DNA of 64,000 nucleotides from Sphagnum magellanicum (lineage: Eukaryota > Streptophyta > Sphagnopsida > Sphagnales > Sphagnaceae). Made by a program: the position numbers and the translations under genes. Shown here piece after piece: positions 12,726 to 26,659 of the stretch (positions are counted from its first letter, which is position 1; each line of letters begins with the position of its first letter). The stretch covers positions 17,732,001-17,796,000 of the forward strand of contig CM038910.1 in the NCBI GenBank assembly GCA_021904315.1. Direction: 5' to 3'. The notes under the pieces were generated by a model that was given only the letters and a program-made list of their open reading frames with translations, was not told where the DNA came from and did no database searches.

Positions 12726-14148
12726 AAGAAGCCTAATTTCCATACCAGGGATATATGCCTACCTCATCATAATACCTTCTTCGGCAAAAAAAAAGAGTCT
12801 TGGACACAATACAAAGACCAACTGGAATGTTCAAATTTTGGTACCAGACCAACAACTCTGGTTCATCATTTTGTTACCTAATTATAAATGGGATGATTGT
12901 CAATATTTATCCTTATTTATCAATACATATAATGACTTTTAGAAATTTTCTAATATATAAAATTATTGATAACTTAAAAAAATATATTTAACCATCACTT
13001 TATTATTATTATTATTTATAAAAAAAATTCAAGTTTTTTTGAGAGCCTAAATTTTTTAAACAATTTTTTTGTGAAATGTACCTTCAATTTAGAAAAAAAA
13101 ACCATCTTATTTTGAAATGACATCCTATATAGGTTATGACATCATATTATTCACCCTACACGGACCTACCTACCTATTCTATTGCAAGAGTTAAGGCCAA
13201 TCAAAACTTTCCCAAAACCTTGAGGAGTACGTGCACCGGTTACCACATCCAAGTGTCAAAGTGACCCTAGTGTGGTTAGGAAGTGTAAGGAAAAAAGCCA
13301 TAATTCATGCACTAATAAGATAATGTTTTTGGCTTGCCTTGTTTGTGTGTTTTGTGTCTCTCCTCTTGCCATGAGGTGGTCGGTATCTTGGTCTAGATAC
13401 CACCACCAAAGGAGATCTAGATACCTACCAAACATAGGTACCTACCTACCTTGTTGGAGGCCAAGAAAGAAAGAAAGAAAGGGAAGGAAGGAAGGAAGGA
13501 AGGAAGGAATCAAGGAAGGAAGCTTTTGTGGGTAGCTAAGTTGTTGGGTGCATATCAACCACAAGAAAGCTTCTTCTCATCTCTACCCCTGAATTTGTAA
13601 AGTGATGTCCTTTAGTTGTTGTTGATCTTTGTGTGTTTGCTGCCTTTAATCTCCAACAATTTGTGTGTAATGATGTTTTTTTAATTAATTAATTAATTAA
13701 TATTAATATTTATTTTTTATTTTTAAATGTTAAAATTTTTATTTGGACATAATCTCCAACAATTTGTGTGTATGTTTTTTTTTTTTTTTTTTTTTTTTTT
13801 TGGGAACAAACGGACAAAATCCATTGCAGAGAGATCCAGAACAATTTGATGGGTTCTTGGTGTGCATGCCATGTTTTGGAGATTGATTTATTCCTTTGCT
13901 CCAGTTGAATGTGTGGCTGATTGGATGCATTTTGCATAAAGAGCAATAAGAAGCACCTTACTATTGCTCTGCAGCACCTCTCTCTCTTCACCCAAAACAA
14001 AAGCCCTTTCTAGGATTTGCTTGGCTGCTGAGAGAGCTGGGCTAGCTAGCTAGCAGCAAGCAGCTACCCTCTCTCTCTCTCTCAACCCTAAACCCTAAAC
14101 CCTAAACTTGAGGGCAATTGATTTCCTCTTGGCCTCCTAAATCTCAAC

Positions 14149-14189
<41 letters not shown>

Positions 14190-14969
14190 GGTTTATTACA
14201 AGTAGTAAGTACCCTACCCAAATGGATTTCCACACCTTAGGCTCAAATTATTATTTTTTAATTAAAAAAAATGAACTTCAACACATTAACTTGTTATTTT
14301 TCAATGTTTTTCAACCCACATTTATAAAATTATTTATTATATTTTCAACATGAATGAATGAATGAACGAATGAAAGAAAGAAAGAAAGAACCAACCATTT
14401 TGTATGGCGCACGAATGAATGAATGAGACTTATTAGACCTACTTTGAATGGCCCCATTATCATCAACATTTTGAAATTTTTAACGTGAATTTCATGCAAT
14501 AATGTTTTTGAAATTTTCAGTAAATCCAAAATCTAATTTAATTTAATTAGTGCAGAATCCATTATTAAGGTACTAGAAACAATAATCAAAGCCCTCAAAA
14601 GGTTACAATTTTTTTTTTTTTTTTGGGTTTTTTTTTTTTTTTTTTTTCCTCCAAGCCAATAATACTCATCGGGAGCCGTTCATGTAGGCAAATTTACACT
14701 TGGTAGTATGTGCCTTCCAAATATACTAGGAAAATCCAATGAGGCCTTTCCGGACTAATAAGTTTCTTGTGAGAATCAGACCATCCAGACCCCACCCACA
14801 CCAAAAAAAAAAAAGAAAAAAGAAAAAAAAAAAAGATTTTGTATGTACTACGAACCACACAAACTAAACACAAATCATCCACGGATGATTGGTGAGCCCA
14901 CTTAGACGCCATCCATCCGGGCCGGGTTTAGATTCGAGTCCGATTGATCCAGTGTTTTTTCAAAAAAAA

Positions 14970-15255
14970 AATTTACCCGGTGAAGTTTTGCCAAATTTTG
15001 CCAAAAAGCGAAATTAAAATTTTGAAAAAGAAGTGGTTTTGGAGGTTTTCAATTGCCAAAACTGTGACCCCACTCCCCACCCCCCCCCAAAAAAAAGAGT
15101 ACAAATCACCAGATTCAATAGACTTTTGTTTTCATTCAGTAGCCAAAAATTCAGACAGAATGATTAAAACATTTGTACTTTATTTTCTGGTTTGATAGCC
15201 AGATATGGCTAAATCTTCCTAATGGATGATTGCCATTTTTGGCTATCCTCATCCT
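14970..15255 (+). repeat. CArG-palindrome repeat family, copy 3
   Basis: It has 'ttgccaaattttgccaaaa', 'ggttttcaattgccaaaac', 'cagtagccaaaaattcag', then the near-palindrome TAGCCAGATATGGCTA (15,196-15,211), followed by 'atggatgattgccatttttg'. The order matches the copy at 30,185-30,400. Confidence 0.6.
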
Positions 15256-15479
15256 CAGCCAAGGCTGATGAGTCCACTTAAGATCATGTGGATTTGGATT
15301 TTGGATGTGGATTTGGAATGCAATCTCCTCACCCAAAAATGCTGATCATCCCACTTGAGATCATGTGGGGTTTGGATTGTGGGTGTGGCTGGAGGACAAG
15401 ATGTGAGAGAGAAGAAAAAAGGCAACCTTTTTTGGGTCCTTGTTGTTGTGTTGCTGCTGCTGCAGAAGGAATGATGGAT

Positions 15480-16458
15480 ACTTATTTATAGAGTTAACTT
15501 GATGTTCAATTTGTGGATGGGTGGAGGAGGTGATGCAGTATTAGGGAGTAGTACATTAGAATCTGATCTGGTAACTGTTGCAATTGCACACTTATCATCA
15601 TCATCATCATCATCATCAGCTTGTTCATCATCTTTCTTCTTCCTTCTTCCATCAGGAGTAGTGCAGTCCAGCAGCTCCAATCATTGAACTGTGGGTTGTA
15701 GTAGTAGTAGCAGTAGTAGTAGTTGTTGTTGTTGTTGTATTCTTTTGTTCTCATCCCAATCCTCCTGAGTCCTCCTCCTACTCTCCACAAGTTTTCTTCA
15801 TTTCATTCTGCTTCAATTTGCAGCTCTTTGCAAGCTTTTACCACCTTATCTGCCTCTTCTCTTTCTCCTCAGCAGCAGCACCACCACCACCACCACTTTG
15901 CAGCAGCTTTTGATCATTTTCGTTTTGTGGGTTGTTTTCATTTATGGTCATTGAGTATCACTGACAGGAAGAGGAAGAGGAGGAGGAGGAGTTCGAGAAC
16001 ACGCTCTCGAGCTCATCTCTTCACTTCAACATCATCTTTTTTTGTGTGTGGAACCAACTCCTGGAGCGCTAAATTGGAGATTAACTTGGCTCTCAGCTTG
16101 GGAGGAAGAAGAGTTTGGAAGAGGAACAGTAGTAGTAGTAGTAGTAGTAGTAGTAACACCATGATGGCATTGCAGCTTGTCAGCTCATTTTGTAGCTGCT
16201 GCATCAACGATGGGTTTTCTTCGGTGGTGACCAGAGTTATGTAGTTTCTGAATCGCCGGAAAATCATGGCTTGAAGTTGCTTACAAGAAGAGCACCAAGG
16301 ATGATGCTCTGATTCATCAAGTTTTTCTTTTTGGTGTGCCTGCGTCTTCTTCTCAGCTGTATCTGTTGCGGGCCTTCAGTGGGGGTAAGAAGAAGGCTTG
16401 ACCCATTTCGAGATTTGGCGAGTTTCGTGCCCCAGATAGGGTGTGGCAGCAAGCAGCT
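15480..16458 (+). promoter_or_regulatory. promoter/5' leader of the BT1-like carrier gene
   Basis: A TATA-like 'ttatttatag' lies at 15,482-15,491. The next 900 bases are rich in trinucleotide runs: CAT/TCA near 15,597-15,619, GTA/GTT near 15,697-15,738, CAC near 15,886-15,898, GGA near 15,970-15,990 and AGT near 16,131-16,155. A long upstream open frame (15,723-16,244, Ser/His-rich) stops before the carrier start. A strong donor-like GGTAAGA near 16,384 would allow a leader intron. The transcription start is inferred, not shown. Confidence 0.45.
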
Positions 16459-18587
16459 ATGGAGCTGGAGAGGAGGCCCATCTCTGTGCTAGTTCCTGTG
16501 GTCCCTGTCAGGATCTCAGAATTTGCAATCCGGACACTCATTCCCACAGAGGAAGAAGTCAGGTCAGCAACTCTTTCTCCAATCCCTAGTGGCTGAGTTC
16601 TTTCTGTGGGGCACGTTGAAAACAGAAAGAAAACCCCAAAAAACGAAACTTAGGTTGAAAGCCTCTGCTTCCTACCAAGATCTGCTTCTGAAGATCTTTG
16701 TTTTGCATATCTGAAGATGTGTGAAAGAACTTACGGGAATCACCAAACGAGCTTCATCTTCAGAAGTTCATATAAAGTGATTTTTTCGGTTTGTATTTTT
16801 TTGGGTCCTGTCTGTTGTGCAGGGAGGTACTGGGACTTGCAAAGGGATATGTTGAGGAGGCAGAGGAGGCTGATGGTGGTGGTCATCACAAAAAGAAGCA
16901 GCAGCAGTATCGAGTAACATGGAAATCAGTGAAAAACAAATCAGACAATAAAAATGCGTCAGTGAAGAGATTGTTGAGTGGGGCATTTGCAGGTGCAGTA
17001 TCCAGAACAGCAGTGGCACCCATCGAAGCCATTCGGACACATCTCATGGTTGGCACTGGAGCTGCATCCATCACCAGCATGGTTCAAGATATATTGCGAA
17101 CTGATGGCTGGCAAGGGCTTTTCCGAGGCAATGGTGTCAATGTGATTCGTGTTGCACCTAGCAAAGCCATCGAGGTACATACCTATGTATAACAAACAAA
17201 ACAATTGTTTGCCTGTCTTGTGATCAAGTCTCATTTCAGCAAAAATTGAGCTCTGCATCACCAATATCATCATCACCATCATCAGAGGGATGGTGAACTT
17301 TCTTCTTCTTCTTCTTCTTCTTCTTCTTCTGCCTTTTGTTCAAATCCTAAAATATGGTTTTCTTGCTATTGGGTTTTTGTTGTTGTTGCAGCTCTTTGCA
17401 TATGACACTGTGAAGACTTTGTTGACACCGAAAGATGGAGAGCCAGCTAAAGTTCCATTCCCAATCTCATCAGTGGCAGGAGCCGTTGCTGGATTCAGCT
17501 CCACACTCTGTGTATATCCCCTTGAGTTGTTGAAGACACGTCTGACTATCCAGGTGAGAGGATCAAGCTGAATCAGGTTTCACAGCAGATTTTCCAGAAT
17601 CAATCGAATGCAGCTTCTCAGCAATAAGTGCATGTTTTTTTGCATTTACAAGTTTGCTCTTTCAGATACAGAGAGTCTGTATGTTTTGCATTGCAAATTG
17701 CTCTCACATATGGTCTGTATGTGTGTGTTTTGCATTACAAACTGCTGTTAGAATATAATGTGCATGTGTATGTGTTTTGCAAAGTTGCTGTTGGATATGG
17801 TGCAGCAGCAATCAAATATTTTTTTACTTAAATTTTTTCTCTTCTCTGTCTCTCTCTTTTGGGATTGCAGAGAGGTGTGTATGACAACCTATTTCATGCA
17901 ATTGTGAAGATTTGTAAGGAAGAAGGTCCTTGTGCACTTTACAGAGGGTTATGTCCAAGCTTGATTGGCGTAATGCCATATGCGGCAATGAATTATTTTG
18001 CCTACGACAGTATGAGAAAAATGTACAAAACAGCAACCAAGAAGCAAGAAATTGGCCATCTCCAGACAATGCTAATGGGTTCAATAGCAGGTGTTTTGTC
18101 AAGTACCGCAACATTCCCCTTAGAAGTTGCCCGCCGCCGAATGCAGGTACCTAACCTACCTATGAGCCCACCCATTTCTGTCCAGCAAGCTTTCTTCAGA
18201 CCCAACCCAACAATTGATTTTTAAGATTGATGATTTCTTCTGCTGCTGCTGCAAATAGAAGCTTTCATCTTTTGCATTTTGAAGAATTGATGGGTTTTTC
18301 TTCTGGATACACAATCAGAAATTTCTCTAATAATTTGCCCGTTTTTTTTCATTACTGAGATTCATGAATATTTTACACAGGTAGGTGCATTGGGTGGGCG
18401 AGTTGTATATGATAATGTCATCCATGTCATATCTGCAATACTTGAGGAACAAGGACCTGCAGGCTTGTACAGAGGCCTGGGAGCAAGCTGGATCAAATTG
18501 ATACCAGCTGCTGGAATCTCGTTAATGTGTTACGAGGCATGCAAACGAATTTTGATTGAGGAAGAGGAAAGTAATAAGCAATACTAA
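16459..18587 (+). CDS. BRITTLE1-like adenine nucleotide/ADP-glucose carrier (mitochondrial carrier family)
   Basis: Exons 16,459-16,562, 16,823-17,174, 17,392-17,553, 17,871-18,146 and 18,381-18,587 join into 366 codons plus stop, all with GT-AG introns. The protein has three carrier repeats with signatures PIEAIRTH (residues 101-108), PLELLKTR (195-202) and PLEVARRR (289-296). BT1-type blocks include GAVSRTAVAP, GNGVNVIRVAPSKAIE, STLCVYPLELLKTRLTIQ, RGVYDN and CYEACKRIL. BT1 proteins exchange adenine nucleotides or ADP-glucose across plastid and/or mitochondrial inner membranes. The N-terminus (1-80), including an acidic stretch and a His/Lys/Gln stretch, is not conserved. It shows no obvious transit peptide, so targeting is uncertain. 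The start at 16,459 is chosen because exon 1 joins exon 2 in phase (AG|G) and the frame has a TGA at 16,399 with no earlier ATG. An alternative first exon upstream is possible. Confidence 0.9.
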
Positions 18588-21500
18588 GATTAAAAACAAT
18601 TTTTTAAAAGAAAAATATTCCCTGGTCTTCAAATATCAAAAGAGCCGGAATGAAATTCCTTCTTTAAATGTAGAGAAGAGAAGCTTTGCTGAAACTAAGT
18701 ACTTCCATCTTTTCTCTCTTCTTTTTTGGGGGTTGTGGGTGTGGGGGAACCTTACCAAGAAACCCTTTGCAAATTCCTATTTTCAAAGGTGATAATGCAC
18801 ATGAATGTCAACAGGAGGTTTATGTGATGCTGCAGCTCAATCTGAGAGCTATGGAGCTCAATCTTAGCTACGGAACACTTGAGATCCAACCAATTTGACC
18901 CCCAAAAGAACAAAATTTGTACAGAGCTTTAGCCTGTATTCTAGACATTCTGATCCTCTTGAATCTAAGAGCTGAAGCTAATAGTGGCTGCCTGCTTGTA
19001 TGGTTCAAATCTATTTACCCATTGAAGAAACTACTCTTCAACTGAGATACTGAAAACCATTTTTTCGAACTGAAAAACCTTACATCCTTTTCAGAAAAAA
19101 CCCTAACCTATGGTCTTCCACCCAATTGAATTCTGAATCCTCTCTATCATATGACAATTGTAGTAATCATAATTTTTCTTTGCAAGAGGTGCTGAGTGTG
19201 CACAATGATGGCAAGATGAACAAGAAAAACCTCATGTAAGCTTGTAAATTACAAAAAAAGAGTTTGTCAATATGAGGCTTTTGCATTACACAGAAAAAAC
19301 CTGTGTGATTATTTTTGCTGTTGTAGTGTATTATGCGTAACTGGTGGGCTCTTCTGAAACATAATTGGCTGCTTTCGGTGGGCATTATGCTTTTGAAAAG
19401 CCCACCATTGTCACCAGATATCATGGGGATTTTTTTAAAGAGAAAACTTTTGTGGGTTTTTATGCCATGTAAAGCCCAAGGGGAATGGGCTTTACAGGAA
19501 TCAGGCCCCAATGCAAGATGTTAAACACCCCCTGGTGGGTATCTATCTAGTGACCACCCAAATACCCATGGTGCTTAAAGATGCTTTGTAGCCATCAGCG
19601 GGCGCACCCATAACCACTTAGATCACTGGATTTAGTTCAGAAATGTGGGAGATATGGCTCCCCCAAAGTCTGAGACCTTTTTTTAAAATCTCACCAAACA
19701 CTTCAACCACTTGTCACCAGCCTTTTTTTTAATTGGTGAAAAATCACCAAAAAGAGATGGAAGAAAGTGCCCTGCAAAATCCATTAAAGGACAAAGAGGG
19801 AAAAATAAAATAAAATTGCCATATACCATCACATTTGCAGAGGTCGATCACCCTAGTGTGATGGAAATCCTCACATAAATCACCTAGTCTAGCTAGTTGT
19901 GATGTAGAGCCTATCGTCAACTTGCATTGTTAGATCTAGGTTAGTCACCAACAAACTCCATGAACGATAGATCCTTCACCCAAAAGGTTGTTGGGTTATT
20001 GTTTCCTATCACTGATCCTTGCGATGATTATGGAGCAACCATCACCATGAGTGCTGGACAATGGAGAGTAGAAGTAGGAGTGGAGGAGGTTGGAGCTTCA
20101 AGCTTGTGGCATTGATGCAAAGTAGTGGGGTGCAACATTGCGCCATTTTCATCACCAAGTTGAAACATGACATCGTGAATGCTAAATGCATGTACTTTTT
20201 CATTTTCTCCTTGTTTTTTCTTTGGAAATTAGGTCAAAGTTTTCTTGTTTGCTTTATGAATAGTAAGAATTAAGCGAGGAGCATCGTGCAACATGCTAAA
20301 GTATCTTGCATTGTCATTTGTTGTTTTTGAGTTGTGAGCATTGTGAATTTGCACTAGAGTGCTAGAATCTTTCATTGTTTTTTGTTTGTTTACTCAATTG
20401 TGAGCTAAAGTCTAATTGTGAGCTAAAGACTAAATCTACTTTTTAGACTTTGAACTTTACTAATTCAATGAGTCAAGAGTTGAGAGTCAGGACTTGGTGA
20501 ATCTGTGACTCTGTAGACATTGGATAGTCTAGACTTCATGTTTTAACAATCTGTGTCTAGACTCTGTGCATTTGTTCACCACAAAATCAATGGCATAACA
20601 ACCATAAAAAAGACATAGGGGTGGAAACACAAAATTATGTTTAGAAACTATGCAAAACTTGCCACCAAGTGTCTTAAAACTTCACTTGATCGAAAACCAA
20701 CCGATAAGAGGCCACATGTAAGATTTAACATCATCTCAAGACCTTTCTTTGCTATTGATCCATTAAACAAAAACCATGACACGCATGAAGGCTTATTGGA
20801 TAGTGTAATGTTGTTTATGATGACGTGTTTTCTAACAAGAAAATTTGTGAAGTCCATTTGGTTGCATAAACTAGTGTGAGGTTATGCCTAAGGGCAATGT
20901 TTTTATCCAAGATTGAAATAGTTGTTGAAAAAGTTTTACTTACATTAGTGTATAAAAATTTAGTCAAATATTTTTAGTTTGAATTGGCCACATGTGTTTT
21001 CACCACTTGCACCTTTGACATTCAAATGTCAAAGGGGCACATGATATGTTTGTTGTTATTGTGAACTTTATTTCAAATAATTAGAAGCCCAAACATCTAA
21101 TTGTAGGGTTATTTGATGTCAGTGATACAAGTTGTGGTGCAACTTTGACACTTAAACTACAATTTTTTGATGGTTTACCTTCATTTAGAAGATAGTTACT
21201 TATGTGATGGACAAGGGATCCAATTTATAGACTTGTACAACTAGTTTGAATTCAATATTTTCTTTTGATAGCTCGAGGATGTCTTAATTATTTAATGGGT
21301 TTTGCTTACGACATGCACTATCAAAGGTTTGTCAATATGCTATTACATATGACAAAATGACTTGATGATTTGCCTATGCATATATCAAATATGTTCAAGT
21401 TGACATATAAACTAAATCTATCACTTGCTTTAATTTCTTCGACAAAGGCCCAAGGGAGTTTAACATGGGAAAAAATTGCATGGATTTTGGATTGAGCTAA

Positions 21501-24500
21501 AAAACTCAAACATGCCAATGAATATAGGGAATGTGATGTGTTCATGTTTCTTTAATTTTCTTGTGAAATTGTCTATTGTTTCCATATGTGAATTTTTTAT
21601 TGTCGAGAATTTCATGTTTGCATCAACGATACTTTGATAGGTACTTTACATTTTTTAGTAGTAAATAAGACTTTTATGTTGATGACGTAGAGTTGGTGTA
21701 CAAAAGTTTATCATGGCAATGACATTGTGCTATGTGTTTGAATTGCCAAGTTGCAAGAAGATGATGTCCCTTCTTTGAATAGTTAGATAGTGGTCATGGT
21801 AAAAAGATGGCAATGGCATATACCATTCAATCTTTTCAAGGTTTTTTGTATTTCTAATATCTTTTTTCTTGTCATGTTTTGGATTACCATTGCCTTGAAA
21901 TTCAAACATTGTGTATTTTTATAAATGCCTCAAATGCTTTTAACAAACTTATGCAATTTCTAAGTGTCTTTCATTTTTTTGGTGATATTCATTGTAGGTT
22001 TTGCAAGTCATTATTGTTCCCATATGCTTTGATGTTTTTTTTATCAATGTATCGTGTTATAATCGACAGTTAGTAATACAAGAAAGTTTGTACCATTTCC
22101 AAGAATTTGGGCAATTTGTGAAATTGTGGTGAAAGTGTTATCATCAATTGTCATTGGTTGTGTCTTGAATCAAAGTTGTGAACATTGGCTCCTTGGAGAT
22201 GCAATATTAATTTTTCATATCCATTTGTCATGAATTGTGAGACAAACCTTCAAATGACATTTTTTTGACAAGTTGGGTGATTCGAAATTAAATGCTTTCA
22301 ACAAATAGTTGGAGGATTTGATTGTTTATATGATTTGTGCCATGTTTTGGAAATCATTCTATCTTTTTTTTAAAAAAAAACATGGACTTGATAAGAAAAA
22401 AAAATCATAACAAATTGACTTTTATGTTTGATCCCATGCTTAAGAACATGTACTTGGTCATTAGCTTTGTGGGTTGTGAAATGCATTCATCTTGGTTGCT
22501 ATTTATGATGAGAAATTTTTATTGTTGTCATTTGTGGAATGTTAAAAGCCATTGATGTTGAATGTGCTTGGTGAGCTTCAAATGAAAGGTCCATAGGTAG
22601 ACCACAAAGATTTCCTTCACACTAATGAGACAAATTTGCATGCTCGTCAACAAAGCTTGATGGATTTTGTTGGTACATGTCGATGCAACTTGTAATTGTG
22701 CCTTGACTTAATGGCACACCATTGTTATGTTGGCAAGACATATTTTTTACATTTTAGCCATCCAAAATGAATTGAAATAATGTTTTTTATTGTTGAAATC
22801 CTTGTTGCATTCTTAAAGTGTTGTTTTCAAATTGAAAATTTCAATAAAATGACACTTGTAACCAATATTTGCCCATCATATCCACACATATGGGTGTTTG
22901 AAGCTTTATTTTGCAAGTGTATTTGAAGTAAAATTAGACTTAATAAAGGATTTTGATGCAAAATTTGAAGATGAAATCAAGTGTGGGGAATTTTTAGATG
23001 CTTGTGAGGTTTCCAAATGTGTATAATTTATCTACTTGTGTGTTGAAAAAAATACATTACAAAACAAACTTACATATGGATTGTGTTGTGGTTTTTCCTA
23101 ATGTGGATGCGTGTAGCTTAATTTGTGTTGGTAGGTTTGTGTCTAATGTCACTTTTGAATTGTGCTTGCAAAATTGTTTATATCTTTAACACTTTCATTT
23201 GTGTTTGTAGTTTTATGTGTTGATAAATTTGTGTTTGAAATCTACAATGATCATGTATATTTAAGTTCGTACTCTTATTATTGGCATTTAAAAAAATTGT
23301 TGACAAATGCTAATCACATTTGGAATGAATAATGAAACTTTGTATAATGGGCTTTTCTAGTGTGACATTCCATGGATAAGATGTGGTAGATCACACATAG
23401 TTCTTGATGATATCTATGTTGTGCTATGTATTAATTATAGTTTGCCATACATGATAATATCCAAGGGAGGATGAGATGAACTCTTGAAGGTACTAAACAA
23501 ACAATATGTCAAAGTTTCTATGTAGAGGAGTCCCTAGGTGATAAGAACTTGTGAGTCTACTTTTTATTTGAAACATTTTAGATTGAAAAAAGAGATTTTT
23601 TTTGTAACACAAAAAAAAGGTTAAAGGTGGAATTCACATCTTTAGTGTATGAAATTAAGTAAATATAAAAATGATCTTCATTATCAATGGAAGGTTTGAA
23701 GGTTGAGAAAAAAATTTCAGTTAATTATCTTTTGTGGGACTTTCAAATGATGTTGGTGTTTAAGCATGTTTCTTGAACATTTAGACATTTGTAGTGTTTG
23801 ACATGTTTTTGCAATTGTGCAAGTGTATGAATGGATTTAAGTGAATGTTATTGATAGGCATATGAGAAGGAAATTTCAAAGTGAACAAGTTGCTAGAAAC
23901 ATTTGTTTTGGGAGTTCAAATGTTGGACAAAGTGTTTGGGTTTTAGTAGGGTTGAGTATATGAATTACATTAATGGAGCCATATATGAGAAATTGTCAAG
24001 TTCCAACTTAAGAGTACGTCATTTTTTTTGTTTAGCAAAGAGTGTGCTTGTTAGTAGAAGACACGATTTTGGTATTTAAGTTTTAACATAATGCAAGCGC
24101 TTCATGGGTGAGGATTCATTTCATTCCATGGCTTGCTCTTTGTTTATATTTGTTTTTCTTTTGTGCAGCGCATACATGTAATACATGAAACATCAGTTCT
24201 TCAAGATTTGGGTATGTTAATGAACAACTTCATCCTTTTTCCAATTTTGTTTTATTTGCTTTCCATTTGAAAAGACTAATATTCTTTGTTTAGATAGGGT
24301 ATTTGTCAAATAAAATAAAAATAAAAATTGCTTTTACAAATCGATCAAACCCTTGGCCTTGGATCATATCCTTGAATTTCAATTTTCAGATTCCCAAAAC
24401 TAGGCATATTTTATTTAAATTAAAAAACCTAAGTGTTAGATTAATAATCAAATACACACCCAACACCAATATGAGTAGGAATGAGCAAATATAGAACATG

Positions 24501-26054
24501 TGTTGAGTGATTTGCATCCTTTTTTTTTAATAGCGAATCTTAGTTAATAATTTATTTAAACCCTAATTCTATCTTTGGGGGGGGGGGGGGGAGTCATTCT
24601 TTGTATATTTTATGAGACATGGAAGGTAAGGGATTTCTTTTGTTATGTTATGAAATAATAAAATATTATGATAAAATTAATAGTATTCTCAATATATTTT
24701 AGATATATTGTCACAATCAATTCTCCGCACCCTTTTTAAAAATGAGTTGCACCCTACAATTTATTTTGCATGCCATTTAAAAAATAAAATGAAAATGATT
24801 TGCCCTGAATTCTACATTAATTAATTAGACTCTTCTACAAGGGGTATAATAAATGAAACCCAAAAAAGTTCAGGAAAATTAGCTGATGTGAACTTAGAAA
24901 GGCAAATGCTGGCCTGGACCCTTTTTTTAAGTCAAGAAGTCAAACCAATTCTAAGAGAACATGATTGGGAACCTTTGGGAACATCGACATTTTTCAAAGA
25001 ATTTTGGGGGTCGGGGTTGTATTAAGCATAAAAATGGGTATATATTTCAATGCTTGATAGGTATATATTCCAAAACTTCCAATAGTCAAAAGAATTTTGG
25101 ATTGTTATTGTCCCCAATATATATATATGCCTTCTAACCTTTCCAAATGCTTTGTAAATTGCTCTTTAAGAGTTTGTGGAACCTTGAGTTGTAATGGATT
25201 AGTAATTCATGCACCAAAGTTTTAATTTTTTTAATGAAGAATTCTTTTGGATCACATCGACCAAACAAATACGTTTATTTGTAAAGACAATCTCAAGAGG
25301 ATGTCATGGCAAGATGTTTTGTTTGTTGAACATGTAGTCCTTCTTAATGTTACTACCTAGTTAGTTCTTTTGTTGGGTTAAAGAAGTTCAAGCTTTCCGT
25401 GCTCCACATGATTGTATTTGATTTGCAACTTTGATTAATTAGTACCACTTTGATTAGTACCGATGTTAATCTCCTACGTGATCAATCACCTTGATTTTGC
25501 CATGGGGGTGATGTGGAAACATTGGAAAGTGCAAGAAGATAAAAGAACCAATTGCCCTTTATAAGATTTTGTCGAGAAATGCCAACAACCATCACAACCC
25601 CAACTCTTCTCGTTGAATGTGTGTGAGGTACTTGACTTTGTGTTTGGTAGTGACATTATGTATGTGAGTGTGATTAGTTTGCAAGAGGAGGACTTTGGGC
25701 AAACATATGAGGTAAAGTGTGTGGTTATTGGGAAGAAATTGAGAACATAATAAATAACATCGGGCACTTGGGTGAAAGCACAACATGAAGGAATCATATC
25801 AAATAATACATTTGGGAACTACCCAATTCCAAAAATTTCCTCCTCCTCCACCAACCTAAACCCTAACCCTAATTGGATTAAGGGGGATTTTTAAAAAATT
25901 CTTAATTGTGTTGTTAGTAGTCACCAATTTTATTTGGCCTAGCTAGCTAGGCTAAATGGCAAAAGGCACGAATTGTGGGAGAGATAGTGTGGGTTGGTTC
26001 CAACTCTCCTCCCATAAAAAAATATTGCATCAATTTTCTTGCACCTAGAGGCTT
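18588..26054. other. 3' flank of the carrier gene and intergenic DNA
   Basis: The 3' untranslated region probably occupies 18,588 to about 19,000. Beyond it no gene is recognised. A short hairpin GTAAAGCCC...GGGCTTTAC lies near 19,468-19,494. The stretch 20.3-24.2 kb is T-rich on the plus strand, with many short open frames, and may be an old degraded element, but no family could be named. A G run lies near 24,579-24,591. Confidence 0.5.
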
Positions 26055-26327
26055 TGGTGGGTGGGTAAGTAAGTAAGTGGGTTGGTAGAAGTTCAGTGGA
26101 TGGGTGGGTAGGTAGGTGATGGGTAGGGAAGTGGGTTGGAAGAGGCTTTGATAGGTAGGTGGGTAGGTAAGTGAGTTGGTAGAGGTTTTGGTAGGTGGGT
26201 AAGTGGGTTGGTGGGTTAGTAGTTTGGGGTGGGGGGGGGGGGGGGGGGGGAGGGAGGTTAGCTCTTGGGCTCTTTTGACTGACAAAGAGGGAGGTTAAGC
26301 TCTTGGGCTCTTTTGACTGACAAAGAG
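26055..26327 (+). repeat. TGGG/TAGG microsatellite, G run and 38-bp tandem duplication
   Basis: Repeats of GGTGGGTAAGT-like sequence (26,055-26,225) lead into a run of about 22 G (near 26,229-26,250). A segment 'agggaggtt(a)agctcttggg' to 'gactgacaaagag' is then duplicated head to tail (26,251-26,327). The proline/threonine-rich open frame on the minus strand is a by-product of the repeats. Confidence 0.8.
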
Positions 26328-26659
26328 AAGATTGAACAAGAGCAATATTGACCTGTTCTTAGCTCTTCTACTCTTGCAATGAATGAAGGTACTTCACATG
26401 ATGTGTGTTGTCAGGTTGTCTGGTGGAGAGAAGTACTGGACCAATTGCATGTTCAGTTTTGTTGGGTGTTGTTGGGAATTTGATTTTGCATTTCTCCATT
26501 GCAATTTTGTATTCTCTTCCAAGAGTTAAGTTGTTTGTGCTCTGCAACAATTTTGGTTTCCAACCTGAAACCAAATTATACCTAACTACAAACACATATA
26601 TATAGATTTGTTTGCTCATGTCTCCAATCTTCAAACCCTAATACTACATACACTTTTTA

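Larger units (their letters stand above)
10241..15479. other. intergenic DNA with local duplications and microsatellites
   Basis: No gene recognised. The part at 10,700-12,300 is less AT-rich than its surroundings and contains two short tandem duplications, listed separately. Further right are GAAA/GGAA runs (13,464-13,510), a T run of about 28 (13,774-13,801), AAACCCT repeats (14,086-14,107), CT repeats (14,152-14,186) and GAAT/GAAA repeats (14,351-14,390). A degraded or non-coding gene in 10.8-12.2 kb cannot be excluded. Confidence 0.5.

Noticed and set aside
15723-16244. 173-aa Ser/His-rich plus-strand frame before the carrier gene
   Set aside because: It ends in its own stop, is made of trinucleotide runs, and no splice was found that joins it in frame to the carrier. 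Treated as leader sequence.
20300-24200. Possible old transposon coding region
   Set aside because: Several short frames look protein-like, but no motif of hAT, MULE, LINE or retroelement families could be matched with confidence.
26055-26285. Pro/Thr-rich minus-strand frame
   Set aside because: It is a translation of TGGG/TAGG simple repeats and a G run, not a protein gene.
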